DNA of 56,469 bases from Soonwooa sp032062245. GTDB taxonomy: Bacteria; Bacteroidota; Bacteroidia; Flavobacteriales; Weeksellaceae. A model generated the notes under the pieces. The model had not been told where the DNA came from. It worked only from the letters and a program-made list of their open reading frames with translations, and did not search any database. Of this stretch, positions 18,392 through 27,073 are shown one piece after another (the first letter of the stretch is position 1; the number at the start of each line of letters is the position of its first letter). The translations under genes were made by a program, and so were the position numbers. The stretch lies in contig NZ_DAMBQF010000016.1 in assembly GCF_032062245.1 (NCBI RefSeq), forward strand, positions 1 through 56,469, read 5' to 3'.

Positions 18392-19174
18392 ATGAGATAT
18401 TTATTTTTTTTTCTGTTGCCTTTAATAATGTTTGGACAAAATAATGACAAGCAAGAATTTCAGTATAAGTTTGAGTATAGATTAAATTATTCTCCAGATT
18501 CCACTAATGTGGTAAATAAAAAGACCGAGGATTTTAGTCTATTTGTTGTGGGGGATAAATCATTTTTTGCGAGCAATAATTATTTTGCTAAAGATTCAAT
18601 ATTGCAATCCGTAAAAATTGCAAACAATATGAATATTTCAAATATTCCTAATACAAGATTTAAATATATTATTATATCTGATAATGATAAAATCGAGTAT
18701 TGCGAAACCCTACTTAAATATAAATTTACATATTCTGAGCAACCAGAATTGGATTGGAAGCTTACGGGTAAGAAAGAGAAAATAGGCAATTTTAATTGCC
18801 TTCAAGCAATAGCAAATTATGGAGGGCGTACATGGGAAGCGTGGTTTACTCCTGATATACCCATTAGTAAAGGACCATATAAATTTGGAAAATTACCTGG
18901 CCTTATTGTTAAAATTGGTGATTCAAAGAAACATTATGAATTTAATTTGATTAGCGTTAGTAAAAATGTTAATTATGGAAATGGACTTATGGATGAGAAA
19001 AATTTAAAATTATATAAAAAAATTTCAAAAACAGAGTATTCAAAGGTAATTAAAGATATTAATGATAATATTATAGGTGAACTTTCTTCATCAGGTCTTA
19101 CTGTTATGCCAGAAAGTATTGATAAGGTTAAATCAAATGTTAAAAAAAGAAACAACCCTATAGAATTAAAGTAG
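18392..19174 (+). CDS. GLPGLI family protein
   Basis: A 260-aa exported protein. The signal peptide is residues 1-16 (ending MFGQ). The family signature appears as GPYKFGKLPGLIVKIGD (KLPGLI in place of GLPGLI) near residues 168-184, after the conserved segment GRTWEAWFTPDIPISKGP. The length is typical of the family (~230-290 aa), which is abundant in Bacteroidota and has no established function. The C-terminus is basic (KKRNNPIELK). It is downstream of the small Cys-containing protein gene and may be expressed by read-through of the intervening hairpin or from its own weak promoter. Confidence 0.88.
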   Translation: MRYLFFFLLPLIMFGQNNDKQEFQYKFEYRLNYSPDSTNVVNKKTEDFSLFVVGDKSFFASNNYFAKDSILQSVKIANNMNISNIPNTRFKYIIISDNDKIEYCETLLKYKFTYSEQPELDWKLTGKKEKIGNFNCLQAIANYGGRTWEAWFTPDIPISKGPYKFGKLPGLIVKIGDSKKHYEFNLISVSKNVNYGNGLMDEKNLKLYKKISKTEYSKVIKDINDNIIGELSSSGLTVMPESIDKVKSNVKKRNNPIELK

Positions 19175-19186
19175 TAAATCTTTTCA

Positions 19187-20029
19187 TTATTCAACTTCTT
19201 TTCCACGACTTGCTTCCAAAATCCTGAACCAATCTTCGGTGTTTAGCTTTATATCAAAAGCTTTGTTGTAATTCTTAATTCGATTAATATTGGTTGTTCC
19301 AACAATTGGGAGGATTTTTGAAGGATGCTTTAGTAGAAATGACAACAGTATCAAATCTTCTTCCACATTATGTTTTTCTGCTAAATTTTTTATTATTTCT
19401 GTTAAATTTTTATTTCTGTCGCTGAAATAATTTCCCATGACAGACCAAGCTTGTGGACGAATATTTTTAGACATCATTTGATCCAAACTTCCGTCAAAAA
19501 ACGCTTTTGGTTCTGTTGCAGAAATCTCAATTTGGTTGGTTTCCAATTTTACAAACTCGTTAAGAAGTTCAAATTGAGTGGTCGAAAAATTACTAACGCC
19601 AAAGGATTTTACTTTTCCATCATTTTTAAGTTTTTGAAAAGCTTCCGCAACAACTTCTGGATTTAGAAGTGGCGATGGACGATGCAATAACAGCATATCT
19701 AGATAATCCGTGTGAAGATTCTTTAAGCTTTGTTCCACAGATTTTATGATGTGATCAAAATCGTAATTATAATGCTTTATGTTAGTTTTATTTTTAAGAA
19801 CGATTCCGCATTTAGAAATTAGTTGAATTTGTGTTCGATCCAGTTTAATATCTTCCAAAGCAGAACCAAAAAGAGCTTCGGTGGTATAATCACCATAGAT
19901 GTCAGCGTGGTCAAATGTTGTAAAACCTTCTTCTATACAAGTTTCGATAAGTTGACTAGTTTGATTTTTGTTGAGATTGCTGCCCCAAATTCCCCAACGC
20001 ATACAACCAATGATAAGCCGTGAAAACAT
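19187..20029 (-). CDS. Aldo/keto reductase (YdhF-like)
   Basis: A 280-aa cytoplasmic NAD(P)H-dependent oxidoreductase with a TIM barrel. The catalytic tetrad is visible: D40 and Y45 in FDHADIYG, K73 in LISKCG and H116 in LLLHRP. Later landmarks are KVKSFGVSNFS and PIVGTTNINRI, the latter the cofactor-phosphate binding region. The order and spacing fit the YdhF/AKR11-like branch. The physiological substrate cannot be read from sequence. It converges with the GLPGLI gene (12 bp between stop codons) and no terminator is apparent there. Confidence 0.92.
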   Translation of the reverse strand: MFSRLIIGCMRWGIWGSNLNKNQTSQLIETCIEEGFTTFDHADIYGDYTTEALFGSALEDIKLDRTQIQLISKCGIVLKNKTNIKHYNYDFDHIIKSVEQSLKNLHTDYLDMLLLHRPSPLLNPEVVAEAFQKLKNDGKVKSFGVSNFSTTQFELLNEFVKLETNQIEISATEPKAFFDGSLDQMMSKNIRPQAWSVMGNYFSDRNKNLTEIIKNLAEKHNVEEDLILLSFLLKHPSKILPIVGTTNINRIKNYNKAFDIKLNTEDWFRILEASRGKEVE

Positions 20030-20118
20030 AATTTTCGTTTTTTACGAAGTTAATGAAGTCTTAATGTTTTTACATTAAGATTTTGCTAAATTAGTTCCAA
20101 TTATTACAAATTAACCTT

Positions 20119-20559
20119 ATGAAATCGCATAATTTTTTTGAAACTTTTGCTAACTGGGCTACCAATTTTACCGGAAGTTCTATAGCTTTTTTGGGCGCCT
20201 TGTTGGTTGTTGTTATTTGGGTAGTCTCTGGTCCATTTTTTCACTATTCCGATACGTGGCAATTAGTAATTAATACTGGTACAACCATCGTCACTTTTCT
20301 TATGGTTTTTTTAATACAAAAGTCGCAGAATAAAGATTCGAAGGCGCTTCAAATTAAACTTAATGAATTAATTGCTGCAAGCAAACAAGCTAGTAATCGC
20401 ATGGTTGATATTGAGGATTTGACAGAAAAAGAGTTGGATCAATTACATCAATATTTTGCTAAGCTTGCTGAATTGGCAAAGAAAGAAGCAGATATTCATA
20501 AGTCTTATTCGATCGATGCGGCGGTTAAAAAGCACAAGGAAAAAGTAAATAGTATTTAA
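20119..20559 (+). CDS. Low-affinity iron permease family membrane protein
   Basis: A 146-aa inner-membrane protein with two transmembrane helices (about residues 20-41 and 52-71; GSSIAFLGALLVVVIWVVSG and TIVTFLMVFLIQKSQN) and a charged cytoplasmic C-terminal tail. The pattern FANWATNFTGSS...FLIQKSQNKDSKALQIKLNELI is characteristic of the family related to the fungal Fet4 low-affinity iron permease (PF04120). Bacterial members of this size are common but their transport activity is not established. It is a single gene, 90 bp from the divergent aldo/keto reductase. Confidence 0.85.
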   Translation: MKSHNFFETFANWATNFTGSSIAFLGALLVVVIWVVSGPFFHYSDTWQLVINTGTTIVTFLMVFLIQKSQNKDSKALQIKLNELIAASKQASNRMVDIEDLTEKELDQLHQYFAKLAELAKKEADIHKSYSIDAAVKKHKEKVNSI

Positions 20560-20884
20560 TTTTGATATTCATTCTTATTTCGATTGACTTCTTAACATAT
20601 TAAACTGTATTAAACCATTAAATAAAAGATTTCCTCTTTAATTAAATTACTTGGGTCTTGATGTTTGTCGAGATATTTTGTAATATTAATTTTGGAACTT
20701 CTATTAATTACTCATTTATTGACTCAAATTCAGTAGTGTGTTTTTCTGTAAATTTTTGTCAGATTTTTATTTTATATCAAATTTTCGCAAAATAGATCTA
20801 GGTTTCGAGATTATAATTTTTGTGGTACATTTTTTTCTAAAATCAGCTAACTGTCAAAAAATCAAATATTTTCTTAAATTTTTT
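20560..20884. other. AT-rich intergenic stretch upstream of the S10 operon promoter
   Basis: About 325 bp, very AT-rich, with no convincing gene: a 72-codon plus-strand frame at 20738-20956 is Phe/Lys-rich, overlaps the S10 promoter and is rejected. No hairpin with a T run is seen after the permease gene. Confidence 0.6.
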
Positions 20885-20914
20885 TTGGAGTTTATTAAAA
20901 TATTCATACATTTG
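20885..20914 (+). promoter_or_regulatory. Promoter of the S10-spc-alpha operon
   Basis: TTG at 20885-20887, 19-bp spacer, TACATTTG at 20907-20914, an exact match to the Bacteroidota consensus. Initiation near 20921 gives a leader of about 90 nt before rplC, long enough to hold a regulatory structure, though I see no strong one. Confidence 0.75.
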
Positions 20915-21010
20915 CACACTCATTTTAGGGAAGAAGTCTGCCTATTTCAAACATAGTACATGACAAAAACCGCTAAAGTGTTGAGAATTAATAATAATAT
21001 ATATTAAATA

Positions 21011-21637
21011 ATGTCAGGTATTATTGGTAAAAAAATCGGTATGACATCTTTGTTTAACGAAGAAGGGAAAAACATTCCTTGTACAGTTATCCAAGCTGGT
21101 CCATGCTCGGTTTTACAGGTCAGAACCATTGAAAACGACGGTTACAAAGCTGTTCAGTTAGGTTTCGATGACAAGAGTGAGAAGAACGTTGGTAAAGCGT
21201 TAGCTGGTCATTTTAAAAAGGCTGGTTCAACTCCTAAAGCTAAGTTGGTAGAATTCTACAGAGAATTTGTTGACGAAGTAAAAGTGGGAGACGAAGTTAA
21301 AGTTGACTTATTCGCAGAGGGTGAATTTGTTGATGTTACAGGAACTTCAAAAGGTAAAGGTTTCCAAGGTGTTGTTAAAAGACACAACTTTGGAGGTGTA
21401 ATGCAAGCAACTCATGGTCAGCACAACAGACTTAGAGCTCCAGGTTCTATCGGTGCTGGATCAGACCCTTCAAGAGTATTCAAGGGTATGAGAATGGCTG
21501 GAAGAATGGGAGGTAAGCAGGTAACTGTACAAAACCTTCAGGTGTTGAAAGTAGATGGAGAGCAAAATCTTTTAGTAGTAAAAGGTGCTATTCCGGGAGC
21601 TAAAAATTCTTATGTAATTATCAGAAAATGGAACTAG
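21011..21637 (+). CDS. rplC: 50S ribosomal protein L3
   Basis: A 208-aa L3, one of the earliest 23S-binding proteins. MSGIIGKKIGMTSLF at the N-terminus and the tip loop GQHNRLRAPGSIGAGSDPSRVFKGMRMAGRMGG, which reaches toward the peptidyl-transferase centre, identify it. It is the first gene of this operon because rpsJ is located elsewhere. It overlaps rplD by 10 bp. Confidence 0.98.
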   Translation: MSGIIGKKIGMTSLFNEEGKNIPCTVIQAGPCSVLQVRTIENDGYKAVQLGFDDKSEKNVGKALAGHFKKAGSTPKAKLVEFYREFVDEVKVGDEVKVDLFAEGEFVDVTGTSKGKGFQGVVKRHNFGGVMQATHGQHNRLRAPGSIGAGSDPSRVFKGMRMAGRMGGKQVTVQNLQVLKVDGEQNLLVVKGAIPGAKNSYVIIRKWN

Positions 21638-22257
21638 TAGTATTAAATACATCAGGAAAAGAAACCGGAAGAAAAGTAAGTCTAGACGAAACAATCTTCG
21701 GAATAGAGCCTAATCAGCACGCGGTTTACTTAGAAGTGAAACAATATCTTGCTGCTCAGCGTCAAGGTACTCATAAATCAAAAGAAAGAAGCGAAATTAC
21801 AGCTTCTACAAGAAAGCTTAAGAAGCAAAAAGGTTCAGGATCTGCGAGATATGGTGATATCAAATCGCCAACTTTCAAAGGTGGGGGTAGAGTTTTTGGT
21901 CCAAAACCAAGAGATTACCGTTTCAAATTGAACAAAGCGCTTAAGAGATTAGCTAAGAAATCTGTATTGTCTCAAAAAATGAGAGATAACTCAATCAAAG
22001 TTTTAGAAGCGTTCAACTTCGAAACACCTAAAACTAAAGATTTTATCAACTTGAACAATGCGTTAGGTTTTGAAGGAAAAAAATCTCTTTACATTTTAGC
22101 AGAAGCTAACAAGAATGTATATCTATCTTCAAGAAACTTACCTAAGACTAAAGTGATGACTTATAACGAGATCAGTTCTTATGACTTAGTTAATGCAGGA
22201 GAGATTGTATTCTTAGAAGGTGCAGTAGAAAAATTTCAAGAAAACTTAAAGAAATAA
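21628..22257 (+). CDS. rplD: 50S ribosomal protein L4
   Basis: A 209-aa L4. The extended exit-tunnel loop is present (KQKGSGSARYGDIKSPTFKGGG, the region altered in macrolide-resistant strains). The start at 21628 lies within the end of rplC (ATG overlapping the last codons), which suggests translational coupling. L4 represses the S10 operon in E. coli; whether that holds here is unknown. Confidence 0.98.
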   Translation: MELVVLNTSGKETGRKVSLDETIFGIEPNQHAVYLEVKQYLAAQRQGTHKSKERSEITASTRKLKKQKGSGSARYGDIKSPTFKGGGRVFGPKPRDYRFKLNKALKRLAKKSVLSQKMRDNSIKVLEAFNFETPKTKDFINLNNALGFEGKKSLYILAEANKNVYLSSRNLPKTKVMTYNEISSYDLVNAGEIVFLEGAVEKFQENLKK

Positions 22258-22263
22258 TAAATC

Positions 22264-22554
22264 ATGTCAGTTATTATTAAACCAATTATCTCAGAAAAAG
22301 CTAACTATCTTACAGATTTGAGAGGTGACTATTCTTTCTTAGTAAATACTAAAGCGAATAAAATCCAAATCAAATTGGCTGTAGAAGCAGCTTACGGTGT
22401 AAAAGTAGCAGACGTTAGAACCATGATTTATGCGCCTAAAGTTTCTTCTAAATACACGAAAAAAGGATTACAAGTTGGTAAAACCAACAAATTAAAGAAA
22501 GCAGTTGTTAGATTGGCTGCTGGAGAAGTAATCGACATTTTTGCAACGAATTAA
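22264..22554 (+). CDS. rplW: 50S ribosomal protein L23
   Basis: A 96-aa L23, which forms the docking site for trigger factor and SRP at the tunnel exit. Landmarks: IIKPIISEKANYL, then NKIQIKLAVEAAYGVKVADVRTM. Six bp after rplD; normal length. Confidence 0.97.
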   Translation: MSVIIKPIISEKANYLTDLRGDYSFLVNTKANKIQIKLAVEAAYGVKVADVRTMIYAPKVSSKYTKKGLQVGKTNKLKKAVVRLAAGEVIDIFATN

Positions 22555-22575
22555 TTATAATTATAAATAATAGTA

Positions 22576-23397
22576 ATGTCTGTTAGAAAATTAAAACCTA
22601 TCACCCCGGGACAGAGATTCAGAGTTGTTAATAACTTTGAAGAAATTACTACCAACAAACCAGAGAAATCTCTAACAGTTGGTATTAGTAAGTCAGGTGG
22701 ACGTAACCAAACTGGTAAAATGACCATGCGTTACACCGGAGGTGGACACAAAAAGAAATACAGAATTATCGACTTCAAACGTAACAAAGCTAACGTTGAA
22801 GCAACAGTTAAGACTGTAGAGTACGATCCAAACAGAACTGCTTTCATCGCTCTATTAGAGTACGCAGACGGAGAGAAGAGATATATCATCGCTCCTAACG
22901 GTATCAAAGTAGACCAAAAAGTAGTGTCAGGAGAAAGCGTTGAGCCTAACGTAGGTAACGCAATGAAACTTAAGAATATCCCTCTAGGTACAGTTATCTC
23001 TTGTATCGAGCTTAAGCCTGGTCAAGGAGCAATCCTTGCTAGATCTGCAGGTTCATCAGCACAGTTAACTTCTAGAGATGGTAAATATGCAATCATCAAA
23101 TTGCCTTCAGGAGAATCAAGAATGATCCTTACCGAGTGTATGGCAATGATTGGCTCTGTATCTAACTCTGACCACCAGCTTACCGTATCTGGTAAAGCAG
23201 GTAGAAGCAGATGGTTAGGTAGAAGACCTAGAACAAGAGCGGTTGTAATGAACCCAGTTGATCACCCAATGGGTGGTGGTGAAGGACGTTCTTCAGGAGG
23301 TCACCCAAGATCTAGAAACGGTAAGCCAGCTAAAGGTTACAAGACTAGAAAGAAAAACAAAGTGTCTAACCGTTACATCGTATCTAAAAGAAAATAA
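22576..23397 (+). CDS. rplB: 50S ribosomal protein L2
   Basis: A 273-aa L2, needed for subunit association and peptidyl transfer. It has KPITPGQRFRVV, the central SAQLTSRDGKYAIIKLPSGE, and the conserved C-terminal GRRPRTRAVVMNPVDHPMGGGEGRSSGG, which contains the essential histidine. Normal length. Confidence 0.99.
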   Translation: MSVRKLKPITPGQRFRVVNNFEEITTNKPEKSLTVGISKSGGRNQTGKMTMRYTGGGHKKKYRIIDFKRNKANVEATVKTVEYDPNRTAFIALLEYADGEKRYIIAPNGIKVDQKVVSGESVEPNVGNAMKLKNIPLGTVISCIELKPGQGAILARSAGSSAQLTSRDGKYAIIKLPSGESRMILTECMAMIGSVSNSDHQLTVSGKAGRSRWLGRRPRTRAVVMNPVDHPMGGGEGRSSGGHPRSRNGKPAKGYKTRKKNKVSNRYIVSKRK

Positions 23398-23399
23398 TT

Positions 23400-23678
23400 A
23401 TGGCAAGATCACTTAAGAAAGGACCTTTCATTCATCATACATTAGAGAAGAAAGTACAAGCAAATATCGAGTCTAACAAAAAGACTGTCATCAAAACATG
23501 GTCTAGAGCATCTATGATTTCTCCAGACATGGTAGGTCAAACTATCGCAGTACATAACGGCAAAACTTTTGTTCCTGTTTATGTTACTGAAAACATGGTT
23601 GGACACAAGTTAGGTGAATTTTCTCCGACAAGATCTTTTAGAGGTCACGGTGGTAACAAAAATAAAGGTAGCAGATAA
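23400..23678 (+). CDS. rpsS: 30S ribosomal protein S19
   Basis: A 92-aa S19 that forms a heterodimer with S13 in the 30S head. MARSLKKGPFIHHTLEKKV and GHKLGEFSPTRSFRGHG are diagnostic. It starts 2 bp after rplB and ends 2 bp before rplV. Confidence 0.98.
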   Translation: MARSLKKGPFIHHTLEKKVQANIESNKKTVIKTWSRASMISPDMVGQTIAVHNGKTFVPVYVTENMVGHKLGEFSPTRSFRGHGGNKNKGSR

Positions 23679-23680
23679 TC

Positions 23681-24079
23681 ATGGGAAAAAGAAAGCAAGA
23701 TAGCGCAATAGCAAGAAAGGCAGCTAACCTAGATGTGGTAAAAGCTCGTCTTAACGACTGTCCTTCTTCTCCAAGAAAAATGAGATTAGTTGCTGATATC
23801 ATCAGAGGAGAACAAGTAGACAAAGCTCTTTATATCCTAAAATATTCTAAGAAAGATGCTTCTAACAAGTTAGAAAAATTGCTTCTTTCTGCTATGGCCA
23901 ACTGGCAAGCAAAAAACGAAGGTGCTGACATCGAGGAAGCTAACCTTATCGTTAAAGAAATTTTTGTGGATAGTGCAAGACAATTGAAGAGACTAAGACC
24001 TGCACCACAAGGTAGAGGTTACAGAATCAGAAAAAGATCTAACCACGTTACGTTAATCTTAGGTAATAAAGAAAACTAA
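23681..24079 (+). CDS. rplV: 50S ribosomal protein L22
   Basis: A 132-aa L22. The N-terminal extension (MGKRKQDSAIARKAANLDVVKA) is longer than the E. coli 110-aa protein and is usual in Bacteroidota. The tunnel-lining beta hairpin is RLRPAPQGRGYRIRKRSNHVTL. Confidence 0.97.
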   Translation: MGKRKQDSAIARKAANLDVVKARLNDCPSSPRKMRLVADIIRGEQVDKALYILKYSKKDASNKLEKLLLSAMANWQAKNEGADIEEANLIVKEIFVDSARQLKRLRPAPQGRGYRIRKRSNHVTLILGNKEN

Positions 24080-24087
24080 TTCAAGGT

Positions 24088-24810
24088 ATGGGACAGAAGA
24101 CAAATCCAATTGGTAACAGATTAGGTATCATCAGAGGATGGGATTCTAACTGGTTTGGTGGTAAAAACTACGGTGATAGAATCGCTGAAGACTACAAAAT
24201 CAGAAGATACCTTGAAGCAAGATTATCTAAAGGTGGAATTTCAAGAATTTTTATCGAAAGAACACTTAAGCTAGTTACTGTAACTATCACAACAGCTAGA
24301 CCAGGTCTTATCATCGGTAAAGGTGGTCAAGAAGTTGACAAACTAAAAGAAGAACTTAAAAAGTTAACTGGAAAAGATATCCAGATTAACATCTTCGAAA
24401 TTAAAAGACCAGAACTAGACGCTGTACTAGTAGCAGATAGCATTGCAAAACAAATCGAAAACCGTATCTCTTACAGAAGAGCAGTTAAGATGGCAATGGC
24501 ATCTACAATGAGAATGGGTGCAGAAGGTATCAAAGTTCAAATCTCTGGTAGATTGAACGGTGCTGAAATGGCAAGATCAGAGTCTTTCAAAGAAGGAAGA
24601 ATCCCTTTGTCAACTTTCAGAGCAGATATCGACTATCACATCGGAGAAGCACTTACTCAATACGGTAAGCTTGGTGTGAAAGTATGGATCATGAAAGGTG
24701 AAGTTTATGGTAAAAGAGATCTTTCGCCACTAGTAGGACAACCTAAAAAAGGTGGACCATCTAGAGGTGACAGAGATAACAACAGAAGACCTTCAAGAGA
24801 TAAAAAATAA
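24088..24810 (+). CDS. rpsC: 30S ribosomal protein S3
   Basis: A 240-aa S3 that forms part of the mRNA entry channel. The KH-type motif TARPGLIIGKGGQEVDKL and the C-terminal ISGRLNGAEMARSE and RIPLSTFRADIDY are clear. The tail is Gly/Arg/Lys-rich. An 85-bp gap to rplP holds short heptamer repeats. Confidence 0.98.
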   Translation: MGQKTNPIGNRLGIIRGWDSNWFGGKNYGDRIAEDYKIRRYLEARLSKGGISRIFIERTLKLVTVTITTARPGLIIGKGGQEVDKLKEELKKLTGKDIQINIFEIKRPELDAVLVADSIAKQIENRISYRRAVKMAMASTMRMGAEGIKVQISGRLNGAEMARSESFKEGRIPLSTFRADIDYHIGEALTQYGKLGVKVWIMKGEVYGKRDLSPLVGQPKKGGPSRGDRDNNRRPSRDKK

Positions 24811-24855
24811 TTAAAAATTTTAGGCTATTAAATTTTAAATTACCGTTACTTTTTT

Positions 24856-24890
24856 AAAATCCAACATCTAAAATCCAAAATCTAAAATTT
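24856..24890 (+). repeat. Degenerate heptamer array between rpsC and rplP
   Basis: Five consecutive 7-bp units (AAAATCC, AACATCT, AAAATCC, AAAATCT, AAAATTT) with alternating TCC/TCT ends, so the real period is 14 bp. It ends 5 bp before the rplP start. The same unit type recurs at 27427-27454. Confidence 0.8.
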
Positions 24891-24895
24891 AAATT

Positions 24896-25321
24896 ATGTT
24901 ACAACCAAGAAGAATGAAATTCCGTAAGATTCATAAAATGAAGATGAAGGGGATTGCTCAAAGAGGTAATCAACTTGCATACGGAACATTTGGTATCAAG
25001 GCAACAGAAGGAGCATGGGTAACAGCTAGACAAATCGAAGCTGCCCGTATCGCTGCAACTAGATATATGAAAAGAGAAGGTCAATTATGGATCAAAATAT
25101 TCCCAGACAAGCCTATTACTAAAAAACCTGCAGAGGTTCGTATGGGTAAAGGTAAAGGTGCTGTAGAATATTGGGTAGCTGTAGTTAAACCTGGTAAAAT
25201 TATGTTCGAAGTAGGTGGAGTACCTTACGACGTAGCAAAAGAAGCTTTGAGACTTGCTGCTCAAAAGTTACCAATCGTTACTAAGTTCGTAGTTGCTAAC
25301 GATTTTGTTAAACCTCTTTAA
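24896..25321 (+). CDS. rplP: 50S ribosomal protein L16
   Basis: A 141-aa L16, located near the A site of the large subunit. The start MLQPRRMKFRKIHK matches the family N-terminus, and GIKATEGAWVTARQIEAARIA and PDKPITKKPAEVRMGKGKG are conserved. Normal length. Confidence 0.98.
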   Translation: MLQPRRMKFRKIHKMKMKGIAQRGNQLAYGTFGIKATEGAWVTARQIEAARIAATRYMKREGQLWIKIFPDKPITKKPAEVRMGKGKGAVEYWVAVVKPGKIMFEVGGVPYDVAKEALRLAAQKLPIVTKFVVANDFVKPL

Positions 25322-25334
25322 TATCTGAATAACA

Positions 25335-25523
25335 ATGAATAAAGCTGACATCAAAAACTTAAGCGTTGAGGATTTGAAAAATCAACTGACTGAAGCTAAA
25401 GCTAACCTTAACAAATTAACTTTGGCTCACAAAATCAGCCCGATTGAAAATCCAATTCAGATTAGAGATTTAAGAAAGACAATCGCTAGATTAAACACTG
25501 AGTTAACTAACAAACAATCATAA
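25335..25523 (+). CDS. rpmC: 50S ribosomal protein L29
   Basis: A 62-aa two-helix L29 near the tunnel exit. MNKADIKNLSVEDLKNQL and RDLRKTIARLNTEL fit the family. Between rplP and rpsQ in the canonical order. Confidence 0.96.
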   Translation: MNKADIKNLSVEDLKNQLTEAKANLNKLTLAHKISPIENPIQIRDLRKTIARLNTELTNKQS

Positions 25524-25535
25524 TTCCTTTTTACA

Positions 25536-25790
25536 ATGGAAAGAAATTTAAGAAAAGAAAGAATCGGAGTAGTTTCCAGCAATAAAATGGAAAAAACCAT
25601 TGTTGTTAGTGAAACTATGAGAATGAAGCACCCGATGTACGGTAAATTCGTTTTGAAAACGAAAAAATATACTGCACATGACGAAAATAACGAGTGCAAC
25701 GAAGGGGACACTGTTCTAATTACAGAAACAAGACCTTTGAGTAAGAGCAAAAGATGGAGATTAGTAAGAATCATAGAAAGAGCTAAGTAA
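25536..25790 (+). CDS. rpsQ: 30S ribosomal protein S17
   Basis: An 84-aa S17 with the OB-fold features RIGVVSSNKMEKTIVV and HPMYGKFVLKTKKYTAHDE. Its stop codon overlaps the rplN start (position 25790), a sign of coupled translation. Confidence 0.97.
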   Translation: MERNLRKERIGVVSSNKMEKTIVVSETMRMKHPMYGKFVLKTKKYTAHDENNECNEGDTVLITETRPLSKSKRWRLVRIIERAK

Positions 25791-26158
25791 TGTTACAAAC
25801 AGAATCAAGATTAAAAGTAGCTGATAATACTGGTGCTAAAGAAGTATTGGTTATCAGAGTTCTGGGTGGTACCAGAAGAAGATATGCTTCAGTTGGTGAT
25901 AAAATCGTAGTGACTATCAAAGATTCTACGCCATCAGGAAATGCAAAAAAAGGACAAGTTTCTAAAGCTGTAGTAGTGAGAACTAAAAAAGCAGTACGTA
26001 GAAAAGATGGATCTTACATCAAATTCGACGACAATGCTTGTGTATTACTTAACGCAGCTGGAGAGATGAGAGGAACGCGTGTTTTCGGACCAGTTGCTCG
26101 TGAGTTGAGAGATAAAGAATATATGAAAGTCATTTCATTAGCTCCTGAAGTACTTTAA
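25790..26158 (+). CDS. rplN: 50S ribosomal protein L14
   Basis: A 122-aa L14, part of bridge B8. MLQTESRLKVADNTGAKEV and the C-terminal GTRVFGPVARELRDKEYMKVISLAPEVL are conserved end to end. Exactly the usual length. Confidence 0.98.
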   Translation: MLQTESRLKVADNTGAKEVLVIRVLGGTRRRYASVGDKIVVTIKDSTPSGNAKKGQVSKAVVVRTKKAVRRKDGSYIKFDDNACVLLNAAGEMRGTRVFGPVARELRDKEYMKVISLAPEVL

Positions 26159-26178
26159 TTTTTAAAATTTACAAAAAA

Positions 26179-26508
26179 ATGACAAAGTTAAAAATCAAAA
26201 GAGGAGATAACGTAATCATCACTACCGGAAGAAAAGAAATCAAAGGTAAAACTGGTGAGGTTATTGAAGTGATCAAAAAAGAAGGTAAAGACGCTAGAGT
26301 TATTGTAGCAGGTCTTAACATCGTGAAAAAACACGTTAAGCCATCTGCACAAAATCCTCAAGGTGGGATTGTAGAGAAAGAAGCATCTATCCACATTTCT
26401 AACGTTATGTTAGTTGATCCTAAAACAGGAAAAGCTACTAAAGTTGGTTATAAAGTAGATGGTGATAAGAAAGTAAGATTTGCAAAACAATCTGGTGAAA
26501 CTTTATAA
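26179..26508 (+). CDS. rplX: 50S ribosomal protein L24
   Basis: A 109-aa L24, an assembly initiator. The KOW motif is RGDNVIITTGRKEIKGKTGEV; the conserved segment NIVKKHVKPSAQNPQGGIVEKE follows. Confidence 0.97.
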   Translation: MTKLKIKRGDNVIITTGRKEIKGKTGEVIEVIKKEGKDARVIVAGLNIVKKHVKPSAQNPQGGIVEKEASIHISNVMLVDPKTGKATKVGYKVDGDKKVRFAKQSGETL

Positions 26509-26518
26509 TTAGATTACA

Positions 26519-27070
26519 ATGGAATATATCGTAAGACCAAAACAAGCATATAAAGACAAAATTGTTCCTGCAATGATGGAAGAATTCGGGTACAAGTCAG
26601 TAATGCAAGTACCTAAGTTACTTAAAATCGTTGTTAGCCAAGGTTTGGGTGCAGCGACGCAAGACAAGAAAATTGTTGACTATGCTGTAGAAGAATTAAC
26701 AAATATCACTGGACAAAAAGCTGTTGGTACTTTATCTAAAAAAGATGAAGCTGCTTTCAAACTTAGAAAAGGTATGCCAGTTGGTGCAATGGTAACTCTT
26801 AGAGCTAACAAAATGTATGAGTTCTTAGACAGATTAACATCTTCAGCGCTTCCACGTATCAGAGATTTCTCTGGTATCAAAGCTGACGGATTCGATGGTA
26901 GAGGTAACTATAACTTAGGTATTACTGAGCAAATTATCTTCCCAGAGATCGTTATCGACAAAGTAAAGAAAATCCAAGGGATGGACATTACTTTCGTTAC
27001 TTCTGCTAAGACAGATAAAGAAGCTAAAGCATTATTAACTCACTTCGGTTTACCGTTCAAAAAGAACTAA
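26519..27070 (+). CDS. rplE: 50S ribosomal protein L5
   Basis: A 183-aa L5 that binds 5S rRNA and contacts S13. Landmarks: LKIVVSQGLGAATQDK, RKGMPVGAMVTLR and GRGNYNLGITEQIIFPEI. Four bp precede rpsN. Confidence 0.98.
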   Translation: MEYIVRPKQAYKDKIVPAMMEEFGYKSVMQVPKLLKIVVSQGLGAATQDKKIVDYAVEELTNITGQKAVGTLSKKDEAAFKLRKGMPVGAMVTLRANKMYEFLDRLTSSALPRIRDFSGIKADGFDGRGNYNLGITEQIIFPEIVIDKVKKIQGMDITFVTSAKTDKEAKALLTHFGLPFKKN

Positions 27071-27073
27071 GAC

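Noticed and set aside
20738..20956. 72-aa plus-strand frame before rplC
   Set aside because: Phe/Lys/Ile-rich low-complexity translation overlapping the S10 operon promoter; not a gene.
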